Assembly: GCF_003350535.1 (NCBI RefSeq) | Contig: NZ_QQBB01000002.1 | Location: 1-64,000 of the forward strand | Origin: Microvirga subterranea | GTDB lineage: Bacteria; Pseudomonadota; Alphaproteobacteria; Rhizobiales; Beijerinckiaceae | Length of the DNA stretch: 64,000 nt | Direction: 5' to 3' | In this document: in pieces, positions 40,530 to 54,453 of the stretch | Layout of the letters: every line of letters begins with the position of its first letter | Position numbering within the stretch: position 1 is the first letter of the stretch | Made by a program: the position numbers and the translations under genes | Notes under the pieces: model-generated | Seen by the model: the letters and a program-made list of their open reading frames with translations, nothing else | What the model was told of the DNA's origin: nothing | Database searches by the model: none

Positions 40530-41876
40530 ATGGCCGGTCTGTCGTGGAAGCAGAAAGAGAACGATGCGGGCATTCAGGAGGCCGTCCGCATCGTGCGCGA
40601 GCACGGCGAGGAGCTGCCGCCCATCTCAGACGCCCAGGCTTTCGGGGCGATGTTCGACCGCTTCGCCGACGCCAAGGTCGTGCTGCTCGGCGAGGCCACG
40701 CACGGCACGTCCGAGTTCTACCGGGCCAGGGCTGCAATCACGCGGCGGCTGATCGAGGAGCATGGCTTCAATATCGTGGCCGTGGAGGCCGACTGGCCCG
40801 ACGCCGCCCGCATCGATGCCTATGTGCGCCACCGCCGCGTCCCCGACGGGGACGACGTCGCCTTCGAGCGTTTCCCCACCTGGATGTGGCGCAACGAGGA
40901 GGTGGCGGACTTCGTCAACTGGATGCGGGACTTCAACAAGGACCGGCCGGAGGACCGGTGCGCCGAGTTCCGCGGGCTCGACGTCTACAGCCTGAACTCC
41001 TCCATCCGCGGGGTGCTCGATTATCTCGACAAGGTCGACCCGGAGGCCGCCGGAGAGGCGAGGGGGCGCTACGGCTGCCTGAGCCCCTGGCAGTCCGATC
41101 CGGCCCAGTACGGCCGCGCGGTCATGACCGGCCGCAAGCGCCCCTGCGACGAGGCCCTGCTCACGCAGCTCCAGGACATTCTCGAGAACCGGCTCGAATA
41201 TCTGAAGGCCAATGGCGGGGGCGAAGCCTTCTTCGACGCGGTCCAGAACGCCAAGATCGTCCACGCGGCGGCGCATTACTACCGGATCATGTACGAGGGC
41301 GCGACCGAGTCCTGGAACCTGCGCGACCGGCACATGTTCGACACGCTCCAGAGCCTGCTGGCCCGGCGGGAGGATGCCAAGGCCGTCGTCTGGGCACACA
41401 ACTCCCATATCGGCAACGCGTCCGCCACGGCCATGGGCTGGCAGGGTGAGTTCAACATCGGCGAGCTGTGCCGCACCGCCTATCGTGACGAGGCCGTCCT
41501 GATCGGCTTCGGGACCGACCGCGGAACCGTTGCGGCGGCGAGCGACTGGGACGAGCCCATGGAAATCAAGGACGTCCGTCCGGTCCGGCCCGACAGCCAC
41601 GAACGGATCTTCCGCGACGCCGGGCTCGGCCGGTTCCTGACCGACTGGCGGCAGAACGGGCAGCGGGACCTGAAGGACGCCCTCTCGCGTCCCCGCCTGG
41701 AACGGGCGATCGGGGTGATCTACCGGCCTGAGACCGAGCTCTACAGCCATTATTTCGAGGCCGTCATGGCGGAGCAGTTCGACGCCTTCGTGTGGTTCGA
41801 CGAGACCAGGGCCGTGACCCCGCTCAGCCATGCCCACGGCAAGGGCATGCCCGAGACCTACCCCTTCGGCCTCTGA
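40530..41876 (+). CDS. Erythromycin-esterase-like hydrolase
   Basis: 448 residues of the erythromycin esterase (EreA/EreB-like) family. The motif [20 protein letters not shown] (residues about 51-70) holds the conserved Glu and His, and [11 protein letters not shown] holds a later conserved His pair. Family members include macrolide esterases and many of unknown substrate. The gene lies in an ordinary chromosomal setting with no mobile element, so a housekeeping or native-substrate role is more likely than acquired resistance. Confidence 0.85.
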   Translation: MAGLSWKQKENDAGIQEAVRIVREHGEELPPISDAQAFGAMFDRFADAKVVLLGEATHGTSEFYRARAAITRRLIEEHGFNIVAVEADWPDAARIDAYVRHRRVPDGDDVAFERFPTWMWRNEEVADFVNWMRDFNKDRPEDRCAEFRGLDVYSLNSSIRGVLDYLDKVDPEAAGEARGRYGCLSPWQSDPAQYGRAVMTGRKRPCDEALLTQLQDILENRLEYLKANGGGEAFFDAVQNAKIVHAAAHYYRIMYEGATESWNLRDRHMFDTLQSLLARREDAKAVVWAHNSHIGNASATAMGWQGEFNIGELCRTAYRDEAVLIGFGTDRGTVAAASDWDEPMEIKDVRPVRPDSHERIFRDAGLGRFLTDWRQNGQRDLKDALSRPRLERAIGVIYRPETELYSHYFEAVMAEQFDAFVWFDETRAVTPLSHAHGKGMPETYPFGL

Positions 41877-41971
41877 CCCCGGAACCGCCAAACCCTTGCC
41901 GGTCCGGGCTCCCCCTGCTAACTGACGCGCAATCCATTCATTGCGCTCCGTCATTCAGCAGGGTTTTCGCC

Positions 41972-43624
<1,653 letters not shown>

Positions 43625-43632
43625 ACCGCAGC

Positions 43633-43710
43633 GTGAGGACGTTTCTCATCACTGGCGCAGGGCGCGGCATCGGGCGAGAGCTCGTGCGCGTCCTGCCGCC
43701 CTGTCGATAA
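43633..43710 (+). pseudogene. Remnant of an SDR gene (N-terminal end only)
   Basis: Nine bases after ettA, a GTG opens 25 codons, RTFLITGAGRGIGRELVRVL followed by PPCR and a stop. TGAGRGIGRELV is an SDR cofactor-binding start, but the rest of the ~230-residue domain is missing. I see no continuation in other frames downstream. Probably a decayed gene. Confidence 0.6.
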
Positions 43711-44011
43711 GGCGGCAGCATCGAGCCCCAGCGCTGGCCGCCATTCCGCCTGGATTTCGATATCTTCACGGCTAGAGCGCCCGAACCTTTGCATCTGACG
43801 AACGCCTCAGCTTGAGCGATACGGGGAAGTTCTTCGACTGGCAGGGTTCCGCGCTCCCGTTCTGAGAAGACCCGCCCGTCGGTCATTGACGGATGCTTGA
43901 CGGGATCTTCAGCTCCAATTCAGGTGCTGCGCGCTAATCTTTCACACATCTGAGGGAGCAGGACGTCTATTTCAGGCATCGTCCCCGAACACGCTCCCGT
44001 TGGAGGGTGAG
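43711..44011. other. Non-coding stretch between SDR remnant and secreted-protein gene
   Basis: Together with the remnant this makes 387 bp without an intact gene. It holds two TTGACG sequences (43886-43891 and 43897-43902) that could be -35 elements for the next gene, but no convincing -10 follows. A 95-codon minus-strand frame here overlaps ettA and shows no family features. Otherwise I see nothing. Confidence 0.5.
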
Positions 44012-44464
44012 ATGGTTCGCACCAAGTCCATTCTGACTGCCGGCTTCGCCGTCCTGGCGCTCGGCGGCGGCGCGCTGGCCTCAGGCCCCGCGGAGGCCGG
44101 CGCCAGCACCGGAACCTGGCGCAACGGCATGGTGGCCGGTCCCCGAGGCGTGGGTTATTACGGCGGCTATGGCTACGGCTATCGCCCGGCCGGCTACGGT
44201 TATCGTCCCTACGGCTATTACCGTCGTCACAACAATGGCGGAGCCGTTGCGGCGGGCCTGATCGGCGGCCTCGCTCTCGGGGCGCTCGCGGCCCGGCCCG
44301 CCTACTCCTACCCGGCCTATTCGTATCCGTCTTACCCGGTAACGTCCTATCCGGGCTATTACGGCACGGGCTATTATGGCGGTTCGTCCTGCTACACGGT
44401 CCGCGAGCGTGTCGTCGACGAGTGGGGCGAGGTGGTGGTGCGCCGCACGCAGGTCTGCGAGTAG
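44012..44464 (+). CDS. Secreted Gly/Tyr/Pro-rich small protein, function unknown
   Basis: 150 residues with a signal peptide (TAGFAVLALGGGALASGPAEAG). The mature part has Tyr-Gly-rich repeats (YGGYGYGYRPAGYGYRPYGY), a short hydrophobic Gly-rich stretch (AAGLIGGLALGALAA), a Tyr/Pro/Ser segment (YSYPAYSYPSYPVTSYPGY), and an ordered end with two Cys (CYTVRERVVDEWGEVVVRR, then TQVCE). Such proteins are common in this bacterial order; they may be envelope or surface components. GAGGGTGAG precedes the ATG. Confidence 0.75.
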   Translation: MVRTKSILTAGFAVLALGGGALASGPAEAGASTGTWRNGMVAGPRGVGYYGGYGYGYRPAGYGYRPYGYYRRHNNGGAVAAGLIGGLALGALAARPAYSYPAYSYPSYPVTSYPGYYGTGYYGGSSCYTVRERVVDEWGEVVVRRTQVCE

Positions 44465-44491
44465 GAACAAGGCGAGGCATCCTGTCGTTCT

Positions 44492-44518
44492 GCGGAGGCG
44501 GATCGCACCCGCCTCCGC
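44492..44518 (+). terminator. Hairpin after the secreted-protein gene
   Basis: GCGGAGGCGG (44492-44501) and CCGCCTCCGC (44509-44518), a perfect 10-bp stem with a 7-nt loop. No T-run follows. Likely transcript end for the small secreted-protein gene. Confidence 0.5.
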
Positions 44519-44583
44519 GTCGGATCGCGTCCTGCCGCTTGGTCACCGGATGAAGACGGTTGGGTTCCTGTCGGAAACCGTGT

Positions 44584-46101
44584 ATGACCCTTGAGGCACG
44601 AGACATGAGAAGAGACGTTTCCGTGCCCGCCGATCAGATCCCAGCCTTCCGAACTGTTGCCACTCCCGAAGAAGCCGTCGAGGCGCTGATCCATCTCTAC
44701 GATGGAGCCATCGAGGCGCAGCGCGAAGCGCTGGAGCACTTCTTCTCGACGCACACGGCGCCGACACCGGGCGAGCGGGCCCGCTTCCGCTATCCCGAGC
44801 TGCGGCTCGTGTATCGTGCGACCTCGGTGCCACCGGTCAAGCAACGCGCCTACGCCAAGTTCCAGAGCCCCGGCGTCTACGCGACGACGATCACGCAGCC
44901 GGCCTTCTTCAAGAATTACCTGCTGGAGCAGCTGAACTATCTCGTGCGCGATTACGGCGCGACCCTTGAAGTCGGCGTCAGCGACCAGGAGATACCTTAT
45001 CCTTACGTGTTCGAGCGCGGCGACGAGCTGGGTCGTGGCGCCCATTCGGCCGCGGAACTCGCGCAGCACTTCCCGACCCCGCTTCTCGCCAAGGTCGGCG
45101 ACGAGATCGCCGACGGCACATGGCTCTTCCACGAAGGAGACCCGCGCCCGCTCTCGCTCTTCGACGCCGCGCGCGTCGACTACTCCCTGCGGCGCCTCGT
45201 ACATTACACGGGGAGCGACTGGCGCTCGATCCAGCCCTGGATCTTGCTCACCAACTATCACCGATACGTCGACCAGTTCGTGCAATGGGCGGTCGGCGAA
45301 CTGGCCAAGGAGGACAGCGAGTTCGAGCGCCTCCTGCTGCCGGGCGGCGTCGCGATCGAGCGCGGTCTGCACCAGAGCGCCGTCGCCGAGATGATCGCGT
45401 CATCGCCCTGGCATCGCTTCCAGATGCCGGCCTACCACCTCATCCACCGCAACGGGCACGGGGTGACGCTCGTCAATATCGGCGTCGGCCCGTCGAACGC
45501 GAAGAACATCACCGATCACCTGGCGGTGATGCGCCCCCATTGCTGGCTGATGGTCGGCCATTGCGGCGGCCTGCGCCAGTCGCAGACCATCGGCGATTAC
45601 GTGCTGGCGCACGGCTATCTGCGGCGCGACCGCATCCTCGACGGAGCGGTGCCGCCGGAAATCCCGATCCCGGCGCTGGCCGAGGTCCAGGTCGCCCTGC
45701 AGGAGGCGGCCGCCCAGGTCACCGGCGACCGGGGCGACGACCTCAAGCGGCGCCTGCGCACCGGCACGGTCGTGACCTACGACGACCGGAACTGGGAACT
45801 GCGCTGGAGCCAGGAGCGGCGCCAGATCAACCTGTCACGCGCCATCGCGGTCGACATGGAGAGCGGCACCATCGCGGCCCAGGGCTACCGCCTGCGCGTT
45901 CCCTACGGCACGCTGCTCTGCGTGTCCGACAAGCCGCTGCACGGCGAGATCAAGCTGCCGGGCGCCGCCAACGCCTTCTACGAACGGGCCGTCGGCGAGC
46001 ACCTCATGATCGGCCTCGCGGCGCTCGACATCCTGCGCGGCCAGCGCGCCTCGCTGCATTCGCGCAAGCTGCGCAGCTTCGACGAGCCTCCTTTCCGATA
46101 G
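44584..46101 (+). CDS. amn: AMP nucleosidase
   Basis: 505 residues. The N-terminal Amn-specific domain (DQIPAFRTVATPEEAVEAL) is followed by the nucleoside-phosphorylase-like catalytic domain (VTLVNIGVGPSNAKNITDHL, LMVGHCGGLRQSQTIGDYVL, AVDMESGTIAAQGYRLRVPY). It splits AMP into adenine and ribose-5-phosphate, adjusting the AMP pool. Starts at ATG 44584 or 44605 are both possible; a GTG at 44560 is less likely. It is followed closely by a DMT transporter gene. Confidence 0.92.
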   Translation: MTLEARDMRRDVSVPADQIPAFRTVATPEEAVEALIHLYDGAIEAQREALEHFFSTHTAPTPGERARFRYPELRLVYRATSVPPVKQRAYAKFQSPGVYATTITQPAFFKNYLLEQLNYLVRDYGATLEVGVSDQEIPYPYVFERGDELGRGAHSAAELAQHFPTPLLAKVGDEIADGTWLFHEGDPRPLSLFDAARVDYSLRRLVHYTGSDWRSIQPWILLTNYHRYVDQFVQWAVGELAKEDSEFERLLLPGGVAIERGLHQSAVAEMIASSPWHRFQMPAYHLIHRNGHGVTLVNIGVGPSNAKNITDHLAVMRPHCWLMVGHCGGLRQSQTIGDYVLAHGYLRRDRILDGAVPPEIPIPALAEVQVALQEAAAQVTGDRGDDLKRRLRTGTVVTYDDRNWELRWSQERRQINLSRAIAVDMESGTIAAQGYRLRVPYGTLLCVSDKPLHGEIKLPGAANAFYERAVGEHLMIGLAALDILRGQRASLHSRKLRSFDEPPFR

Positions 46102-46110
46102 TAGACCCGC

Positions 46111-46983
46111 ATGCCCCGTGAAACCCTCGGCCTCGTCCTCGGCTTCGTCGGGGTGTGCATCTTCGCGGGGACGCTGCCCTTCACCCATCTCGCCGTCGAG
46201 GCCCTGAGCCCGCTCTTCATCACGGCGGGCCGTGCGGCGCTCGCAGGTCTTCTGGCGCTCGTCACGCTGGTTCTGCTGCGCAAGCCCTGGCCCACGCGGG
46301 GACAGCTCGGCACGTTCCTGCTCTCCGCGCTCTGCCTCGTGGCCGGATTTCCGGGGTTCACGGCCTTCGCCATGCAGAGCGTGCCGGCCTCCCATGGCGG
46401 CGTGGTGCTCGGCATCCTGCCGCTCGCCACCTCGGCCATCAGCGCCCTGATCGCCGGCGAGCGGCCGAGCCGCGCCTTCTGGGCGGCCGCCGTGGCCGGC
46501 GCCGCCCTCGTGGTCGGCTTTACCCTGCACGAGGGCGGCGGGTCCCTCGGTAAGGGAGACCTGTTCCTGCTCGCGGCGGCGCTGTCCTCGGCCCTCGGCT
46601 ACGTGCTGTCGGGCAAGCTCGTCCGCAGCGGCTATGCGGGCTGGGAAGTGATCTCCTGGATCCTAGTCGTCTCCCTGCCAGTCACGATCCCCGTGGCGGT
46701 ATGGACCATGCCGGACCCAGTCGCCGTCGTCCCGGCCTGGAGCTGGATCGGCTTTCTCTACGTGGCGCTGATGAGCCAGTACCTCGGCTTCTTCGCCTGG
46801 AACGCGGGCCTCGCCATCGGGGGCATCGCCCATGTGAGCCAGGTCCAGCTGCTGCAGACCTTCGTGACCCTGATCTTCGCCGCCTTCCTGAACAGCGACC
46901 CGGTCGAGCCTTCGGCCTGGGTCGTGGCCGCCGGCGTATTCCTGCTGGTCGTCCTGGCGCAGCGGGCCAAGGTCCGCCGCTGA
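46111..46983 (+). CDS. EamA-family (DMT superfamily) transporter
   Basis: 290 residues with about ten membrane segments in two EamA repeats (LGLVLGFVGVCIFAGTLPFT at the start; GDLFLLAAALSSALGYVLSG at the second repeat). Members export metabolites such as amino acids or purines. It starts nine bases after amn, so they may share a transcript, which would allow a link with purine or related compounds, but the substrate is unknown. Confidence 0.85.
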   Translation: MPRETLGLVLGFVGVCIFAGTLPFTHLAVEALSPLFITAGRAALAGLLALVTLVLLRKPWPTRGQLGTFLLSALCLVAGFPGFTAFAMQSVPASHGGVVLGILPLATSAISALIAGERPSRAFWAAAVAGAALVVGFTLHEGGGSLGKGDLFLLAAALSSALGYVLSGKLVRSGYAGWEVISWILVVSLPVTIPVAVWTMPDPVAVVPAWSWIGFLYVALMSQYLGFFAWNAGLAIGGIAHVSQVQLLQTFVTLIFAAFLNSDPVEPSAWVVAAGVFLLVVLAQRAKVRR

Positions 46984-47023
46984 GCCAGGCAGGCAAGGAT
47001 TCACTTGCCGGCGCCTCGCAGAA

Positions 47024-47045
47024 GATATAAACATATCTTTATATG
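47024..47045 (+). promoter_or_regulatory. 22-bp palindromic operator before the sahR-metF-metH operon
   Basis: ATATAAA at 47025-47031 is mirrored by TTTATAT at 47038-47044 around a central ATAT (47033-47036), making a near-perfect 22-bp palindrome, A/T-rich in a G/C-rich genome. It ends 18 bp before the TTG start of the regulator gene. This fits an ArsR-type operator, and SahR sites in Proteobacteria are reported to be A/T-rich palindromes. Confidence 0.75.
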
Positions 47046-47063
47046 TGAGAGCGAGATTTCGTC

Positions 47064-48077
47064 TTGGCCGAGACAGCATCCCCATCCCTGGACCTGACCC
47101 TGAGCATCCTCCGGGCCGCCGCCGAGGAGACGCGCATGCGGATCCTGGCGCTCCTGACCGAGGGCGAGCTGTCTGTCTCCGACCTCACGGACATCCTCGG
47201 CCAGTCCCAGCCGCGCATCTCCCGTCACCTCAAGCTCCTGGTGGAGGCGGGGCTCGTGGAGCGGCACCGGGAGGGGGCCTGGGCCTTCTTCCGCCTGACC
47301 GACCGCGGCACCGCCCAGCGCATCCTGCGCCCGATGCTCGACAGCCTCGACCGTTCCGACCCGCAGCTGCTCGAAGACCGGACCCGCCTGGAAACCGTCC
47401 GTGCCCAGCGGGCCCAGGCCGCCCAGGCCTTCTTCTCGCGTCTTGCTCCCGACTGGGACCGCATCCGTTCGCTTCATGCGCCCGAGACCGTCGTCGAGGC
47501 GGCCGTGCTCGATGCGCTGGGTCCGAAGCCGATCCGCAATCTCGTCGATCTCGGCACCGGCACGGGCAAGATGCTCCAGCTTCTCGCGCCGCGGGCCGCC
47601 CGCACGGTGGGGCTCGACGCGAGCCACGCCATGCTGTCGGTCGCGCGCGCCAACCTGGAAAAGGCGGGCCTGTCGCGCATCGAGCTGAGGCAGGGCGACA
47701 TCTACGCGCCGCCGTTCCCGCGCAACAGCTTCGACCTCGTGGTCATCCACCAGGTGCTGCACTACCTCGACGATCCGGCCCGGGCGATCCGCGAGGCGGC
47801 CCGCCTCGTGTCCCCGGGCGGGCGCATGCTGGTGGTCGATTTCGCGCCTCACAATCTCGAATTCCTGCGGGAGGCCCAGGCCCATCGCCGCCTCGGCTTC
47901 GCGCCCGAGCAGGTTGCGGCCTGGCTCGACGAGGCCGGGCTCGACTGCACGCTCACGCGCCAGCTCGCCCCTCAGAAGAAGGCGGACGAGCAGCTCGTCG
48001 TATCCCTGTGGCTGGGCCAGGATCGCCGGGTGGCGACGGATTGGCCTCTGATCGAATCCAACAAAGAGGTCGCCTGA
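47064..48077 (+). CDS. sahR: ArsR-family regulator with a SAM-methyltransferase-like sensor domain (SahR)
   Basis: 337 residues from a TTG. Residues 1-95 are an ArsR winged helix (ETRMRILALLTEGELSVSDL, SQPRISRHLKLLVEAGLV). Residues from about 145 form a class I methyltransferase domain (LVDLGTGTGKMLQLL, VIHQVLHYLDDPARAI). SahR proteins have this layout, sense S-adenosylhomocysteine and repress SAM-cycle genes. The stop overlaps metF, and metH follows, which supports the name. Alternative: an ArsR-methyltransferase acting on another substrate. The TTG was chosen because no upstream in-frame ATG exists. Confidence 0.85.
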   Translation: MAETASPSLDLTLSILRAAAEETRMRILALLTEGELSVSDLTDILGQSQPRISRHLKLLVEAGLVERHREGAWAFFRLTDRGTAQRILRPMLDSLDRSDPQLLEDRTRLETVRAQRAQAAQAFFSRLAPDWDRIRSLHAPETVVEAAVLDALGPKPIRNLVDLGTGTGKMLQLLAPRAARTVGLDASHAMLSVARANLEKAGLSRIELRQGDIYAPPFPRNSFDLVVIHQVLHYLDDPARAIREAARLVSPGGRMLVVDFAPHNLEFLREAQAHRRLGFAPEQVAAWLDEAGLDCTLTRQLAPQKKADEQLVVSLWLGQDRRVATDWPLIESNKEVA

Positions 48078-48982
48078 TGTCGCCGCTCGCCCTTCGCCCC
48101 AGCCGTCAGGATTCCTGCTCGATCCGCGTGTCGTTCGAGTTCTTTCCGCCCAAGACGCCCGAGATGGAGGCGACGCTCTGGTCCTCGATCGAGCGCCTGG
48201 CGCCTCTCAGCCCGCAGTTCGTGTCCGTGACGTACGGTGCCGGCGGTTCCACCCGCGAACGCACCCACGCGACGGTCGCGCGCCTCGTGCGCGAAACTCA
48301 CCTCAAGCCCGCTGCCCACCTCACCTGCGTGGCCGCCACCAAGCCGGAAGTCGACGACGTGGTGCGCTCCTACTGGGATGCGGGCGTCCGGCATGTGGTG
48401 GCGCTGCGCGGCGATCCCGTGGGCGGCCTCGGCACGGCATACGCGCCCCACCCGGGCGGCTATGAGCGGACCTGCGATCTGGTGGCCGGCATCAAGGCGA
48501 TCGGCGATTTCGAGGTGTCGGTGTCGGCCTATCCGGAGAAGCACCCGGAAGCGACGTCGCTCGATGCCGACATCGACGTGCTGAAGGAGAAGGTCGATTG
48601 CGGCGCCGACCGCGCCATCACCCAGTTCTTCTTCGACAACGACCACTACTTCCGCTACCTCGACCGGGTCCGTGCACGCGGCATCGACATCCCGATCGTG
48701 CCAGGCATCGTGCCGGTGCAGAACTTCAAGCAGACGGCGAACTTCGCGGCCAAGACCGGCGCGAGCATCCCGTCTTGGCTCGCCGCCCGCTTCGAGGGCC
48801 TGGACAGCGACGTGGACACCCGCAAGCTCATCGCCGCCGCCGTCGCGGCCGAGCAGGTGATCGACCTCGTCGATCGCGGCGTCAGCGAATTCCACTTCTA
48901 CACCATGAACCGCGCAGACCTCGTCTATGCGATCTGCCACCTGCTCGGATTGCGCGATCAATCCGTCAGGGCCGCCGCCTAA
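48077..48982 (+). CDS. metF: 5,10-methylenetetrahydrofolate reductase
   Basis: 301 residues of the MetF TIM-barrel family: RVSFEFFPPKTPEMEATLW near the N-terminus with the catalytic Glu, VSVTYGAGGSTRERT, HLTCVAATKPEVDDV, and ALRGDP in the FAD region. It makes 5-methyl-THF for methionine synthase. Its ATG overlaps the sahR stop and metH starts 48 bases on, so all three form one operon for the methyl cycle. Confidence 0.95.
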   Translation: MSPLALRPSRQDSCSIRVSFEFFPPKTPEMEATLWSSIERLAPLSPQFVSVTYGAGGSTRERTHATVARLVRETHLKPAAHLTCVAATKPEVDDVVRSYWDAGVRHVVALRGDPVGGLGTAYAPHPGGYERTCDLVAGIKAIGDFEVSVSAYPEKHPEATSLDADIDVLKEKVDCGADRAITQFFFDNDHYFRYLDRVRARGIDIPIVPGIVPVQNFKQTANFAAKTGASIPSWLAARFEGLDSDVDTRKLIAAAVAAEQVIDLVDRGVSEFHFYTMNRADLVYAICHLLGLRDQSVRAAA

Positions 48983-49030
48983 AGCCTCCTCCTCATGCCC
49001 GGCCGCGTTGCCTCGGCGAAAGAAAAGAAC

Positions 49031-52786
<3,756 letters not shown>

Positions 52787-52821
52787 CGCGACCGGTGGCG
52801 TGAGGCCGGACGACGACCCAA

Positions 52822-52844
52822 ATCAGAGGATCGTTTCCTCTGAT
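52822..52844 (+). terminator. Hairpin after metH
   Basis: ATCAGAGGA (52822-52830) and TCCTCTGAT (52836-52844), a perfect 9-bp stem with a 5-nt loop, 10 bases before the next ATG. No T-run follows, so it may be a 3' stabiliser, a weak terminator or a cover for the next ribosome-binding site. Confidence 0.45.
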
Positions 52845-52854
52845 CGGTGTCGCC

Positions 52855-53217
52855 ATGGACGTCTCCACCCCTCCCGCCAACGCCCTCCTCGTCATCCAGC
52901 CCTACCGCTCGCACGGCACCTGGGTGTTCGACGATCCGGCCGTGGGGCTCGTGCGCGAGCCCTTCGTGTCCGGCATCCCGCAGATGATCGACGATGCGGT
53001 GAGGAACATCCCGAACGCACCGAACGGCTTCCGGCTGATCTTCTCCACCGCGCCGTTCCCAGGCTACCAGGTCGAGCTGACCCTGCTGCGGGAGGAGTAT
53101 GGCGGGAACTGGTACCGGGAGGAGGGCAAGAACCGCGAGGGCTGGCTCTGCCCGGCGCTGTTCAAGTACTTCGCCAAGCCGCCGCAGAAGATCTACGCCA
53201 AGGCCGAGCCGATCTAA
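52855..53217 (+). CDS. Conserved hypothetical protein (120 residues)
   Basis: 120 residues, no signal peptide or membrane part. Distinctive sequence: LLVIQPYRSHGTWVFDDPAV, PFVSGIPQMIDDAV, and the C-terminal WLCPALFKYFAKPPQKIYAK. I recall proteins of this pattern as a domain of unknown function (possibly DUF6717), but this is from memory. No catalytic motif is evident. It follows metH in the same direction after a hairpin; a functional link to methionine metabolism is not shown. Confidence 0.7.
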   Translation: MDVSTPPANALLVIQPYRSHGTWVFDDPAVGLVREPFVSGIPQMIDDAVRNIPNAPNGFRLIFSTAPFPGYQVELTLLREEYGGNWYREEGKNREGWLCPALFKYFAKPPQKIYAKAEPI

Positions 53218-53220
53218 GTC

Positions 53221-54453
53221 TCATTCCCGCCGCAGGGCCTCGATGGGGTCGAGCCGTGCGGCGCGCTGCGCCGGGTAGAAGCCGAAGAAGATGCCCACCA
53301 GCGCCGAGAAGCCGACCGCCAGGATGATGGCGTTGGTCGAGACCAGCGATGGCCAGCCGGCGAGCTGCGCCACTAAATAGGCTGCGCCTGCGCCCAGCCC
53401 GACGCCGAGCGCGCCGCCGATGGTGGAGAGCGTCGTAGCCTCGATCAGGAACTGGCTGAGGATGTCGCGCGGGCGCGCGCCGACCGCGAGCCGCAGGCCG
53501 ATCTCGCGGGTGCGTTCCGTCACGGAGACCAGCATGATGTTCATGATGCCGATGCCGCCCACGAGCAGCGACACCGCCGCGACGGCGGCGAGCAGCATGG
53601 AGAGCGTGTTGGCGGAGGCCGAGGCCGTGTTGGCGATCTCGGTCAGGTTGCGGATGGAGAAGTCGTCCTCCTGCTCGCCGACGATCCGGTGCCGCTGGCG
53701 CAGCAGGGCAGTCATGGTCTCGATGCCAGGCTCGATCTCCTCCTCATTGGCGAACTTCACGAAGATTGATCCCACCGAGCCGTCCTTGGCGTAGTTGCGA
53801 CCGATCACGCGGCGGCGGCCCGCATCGAGCGGCACGAAGATCACGTCGTCCTGGTCCTGCCCGAAGGCGGACTGTCCCTTCGGGGCCATGACGCCGATCA
53901 CCCGGAACGGCACGTTTCGCACGCGCACCGTCTGGTCGATCGGATCGTCCTCGCCGAACAGGTTGCGGGCGACGGTCTGGCCCAGGATGATCACAATGTC
54001 GCCCCGGCGCACCTCCTCCGGATCGAAGCCCCGGCCGGTCGCCACGTCCCATTCGCGGGCCTGGAACCAGTCGAGATCGACGCCGTAGATGCGCGTACCC
54101 CAGTTGCTCGCGCCGGCGACCACCTGCGCGCCGCCCTGCACGAAGGGCGCGGCCGCCACGACCCCGTCGACCTCGCGCCGGATCGCCTCCGCGTCGTCGC
54201 TCGTGAGCGTCGAGGCCGCGCCTGCGCCGAGGCGCGCGCCGCCCTGGGTGACGTTGCCAGGCGTCACGATGGCGAGGTTGGCGCCGAGGGAGCGGATCTG
54301 CTGGTCGACGAGGTTTCGCGCGCCGGACCCGATCGCCACCATGGCGATGACGGCCGCGACGCCGATCACGATGCCCAGCATGGTGAGCAGGCTGCGCAGG
54401 GCATTCGCCGCGATGGCCGAGAGGGCGGAGCGGATCGCTTCAACCAGTCTCAT
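53221..54453 (-). CDS. MacB-like ABC transporter permease
   Basis: 410 residues with one N-terminal membrane segment (LLTMLGIVIGVAAVIAMVAI), a large periplasmic MacB-type domain, and three C-terminal membrane segments with the FtsX fold (MLLAAVAAVSLLVGGIGIMN, ERTREIGLRLAVGAR). In E. coli MacB the ATPase and this part are one chain; here they are separate, overlapping genes. The system probably exports a peptide, lipid or drug together with the adaptor and an outer-membrane channel not encoded here. Confidence 0.88.
   Translation of the reverse strand: MRLVEAIRSALSAIAANALRSLLTMLGIVIGVAAVIAMVAIGSGARNLVDQQIRSLGANLAIVTPGNVTQGGARLGAGAASTLTSDDAEAIRREVDGVVAAAPFVQGGAQVVAGASNWGTRIYGVDLDWFQAREWDVATGRGFDPEEVRRGDIVIILGQTVARNLFGEDDPIDQTVRVRNVPFRVIGVMAPKGQSAFGQDQDDVIFVPLDAGRRRVIGRNYAKDGSVGSIFVKFANEEEIEPGIETMTALLRQRHRIVGEQEDDFSIRNLTEIANTASASANTLSMLLAAVAAVSLLVGGIGIMNIMLVSVTERTREIGLRLAVGARPRDILSQFLIEATTLSTIGGALGVGLGAGAAYLVAQLAGWPSLVSTNAIILAVGFSALVGIFFGFYPAQRAARLDPIEALRRE

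Noticed and set aside
41792-41971. A 60-codon in-frame extension upstream of ettA
   Set aside because: It overlaps the end of the erythromycin-esterase-like gene and does not match EttA, which starts near [11 protein letters not shown].
46984-49030. Possible SAM or cobalamin riboswitch before sahR/metF or metH
   Set aside because: The gap before metH is only 48 bases, and the gap before sahR is 80 bases dominated by a palindromic operator. No riboswitch core is visible.
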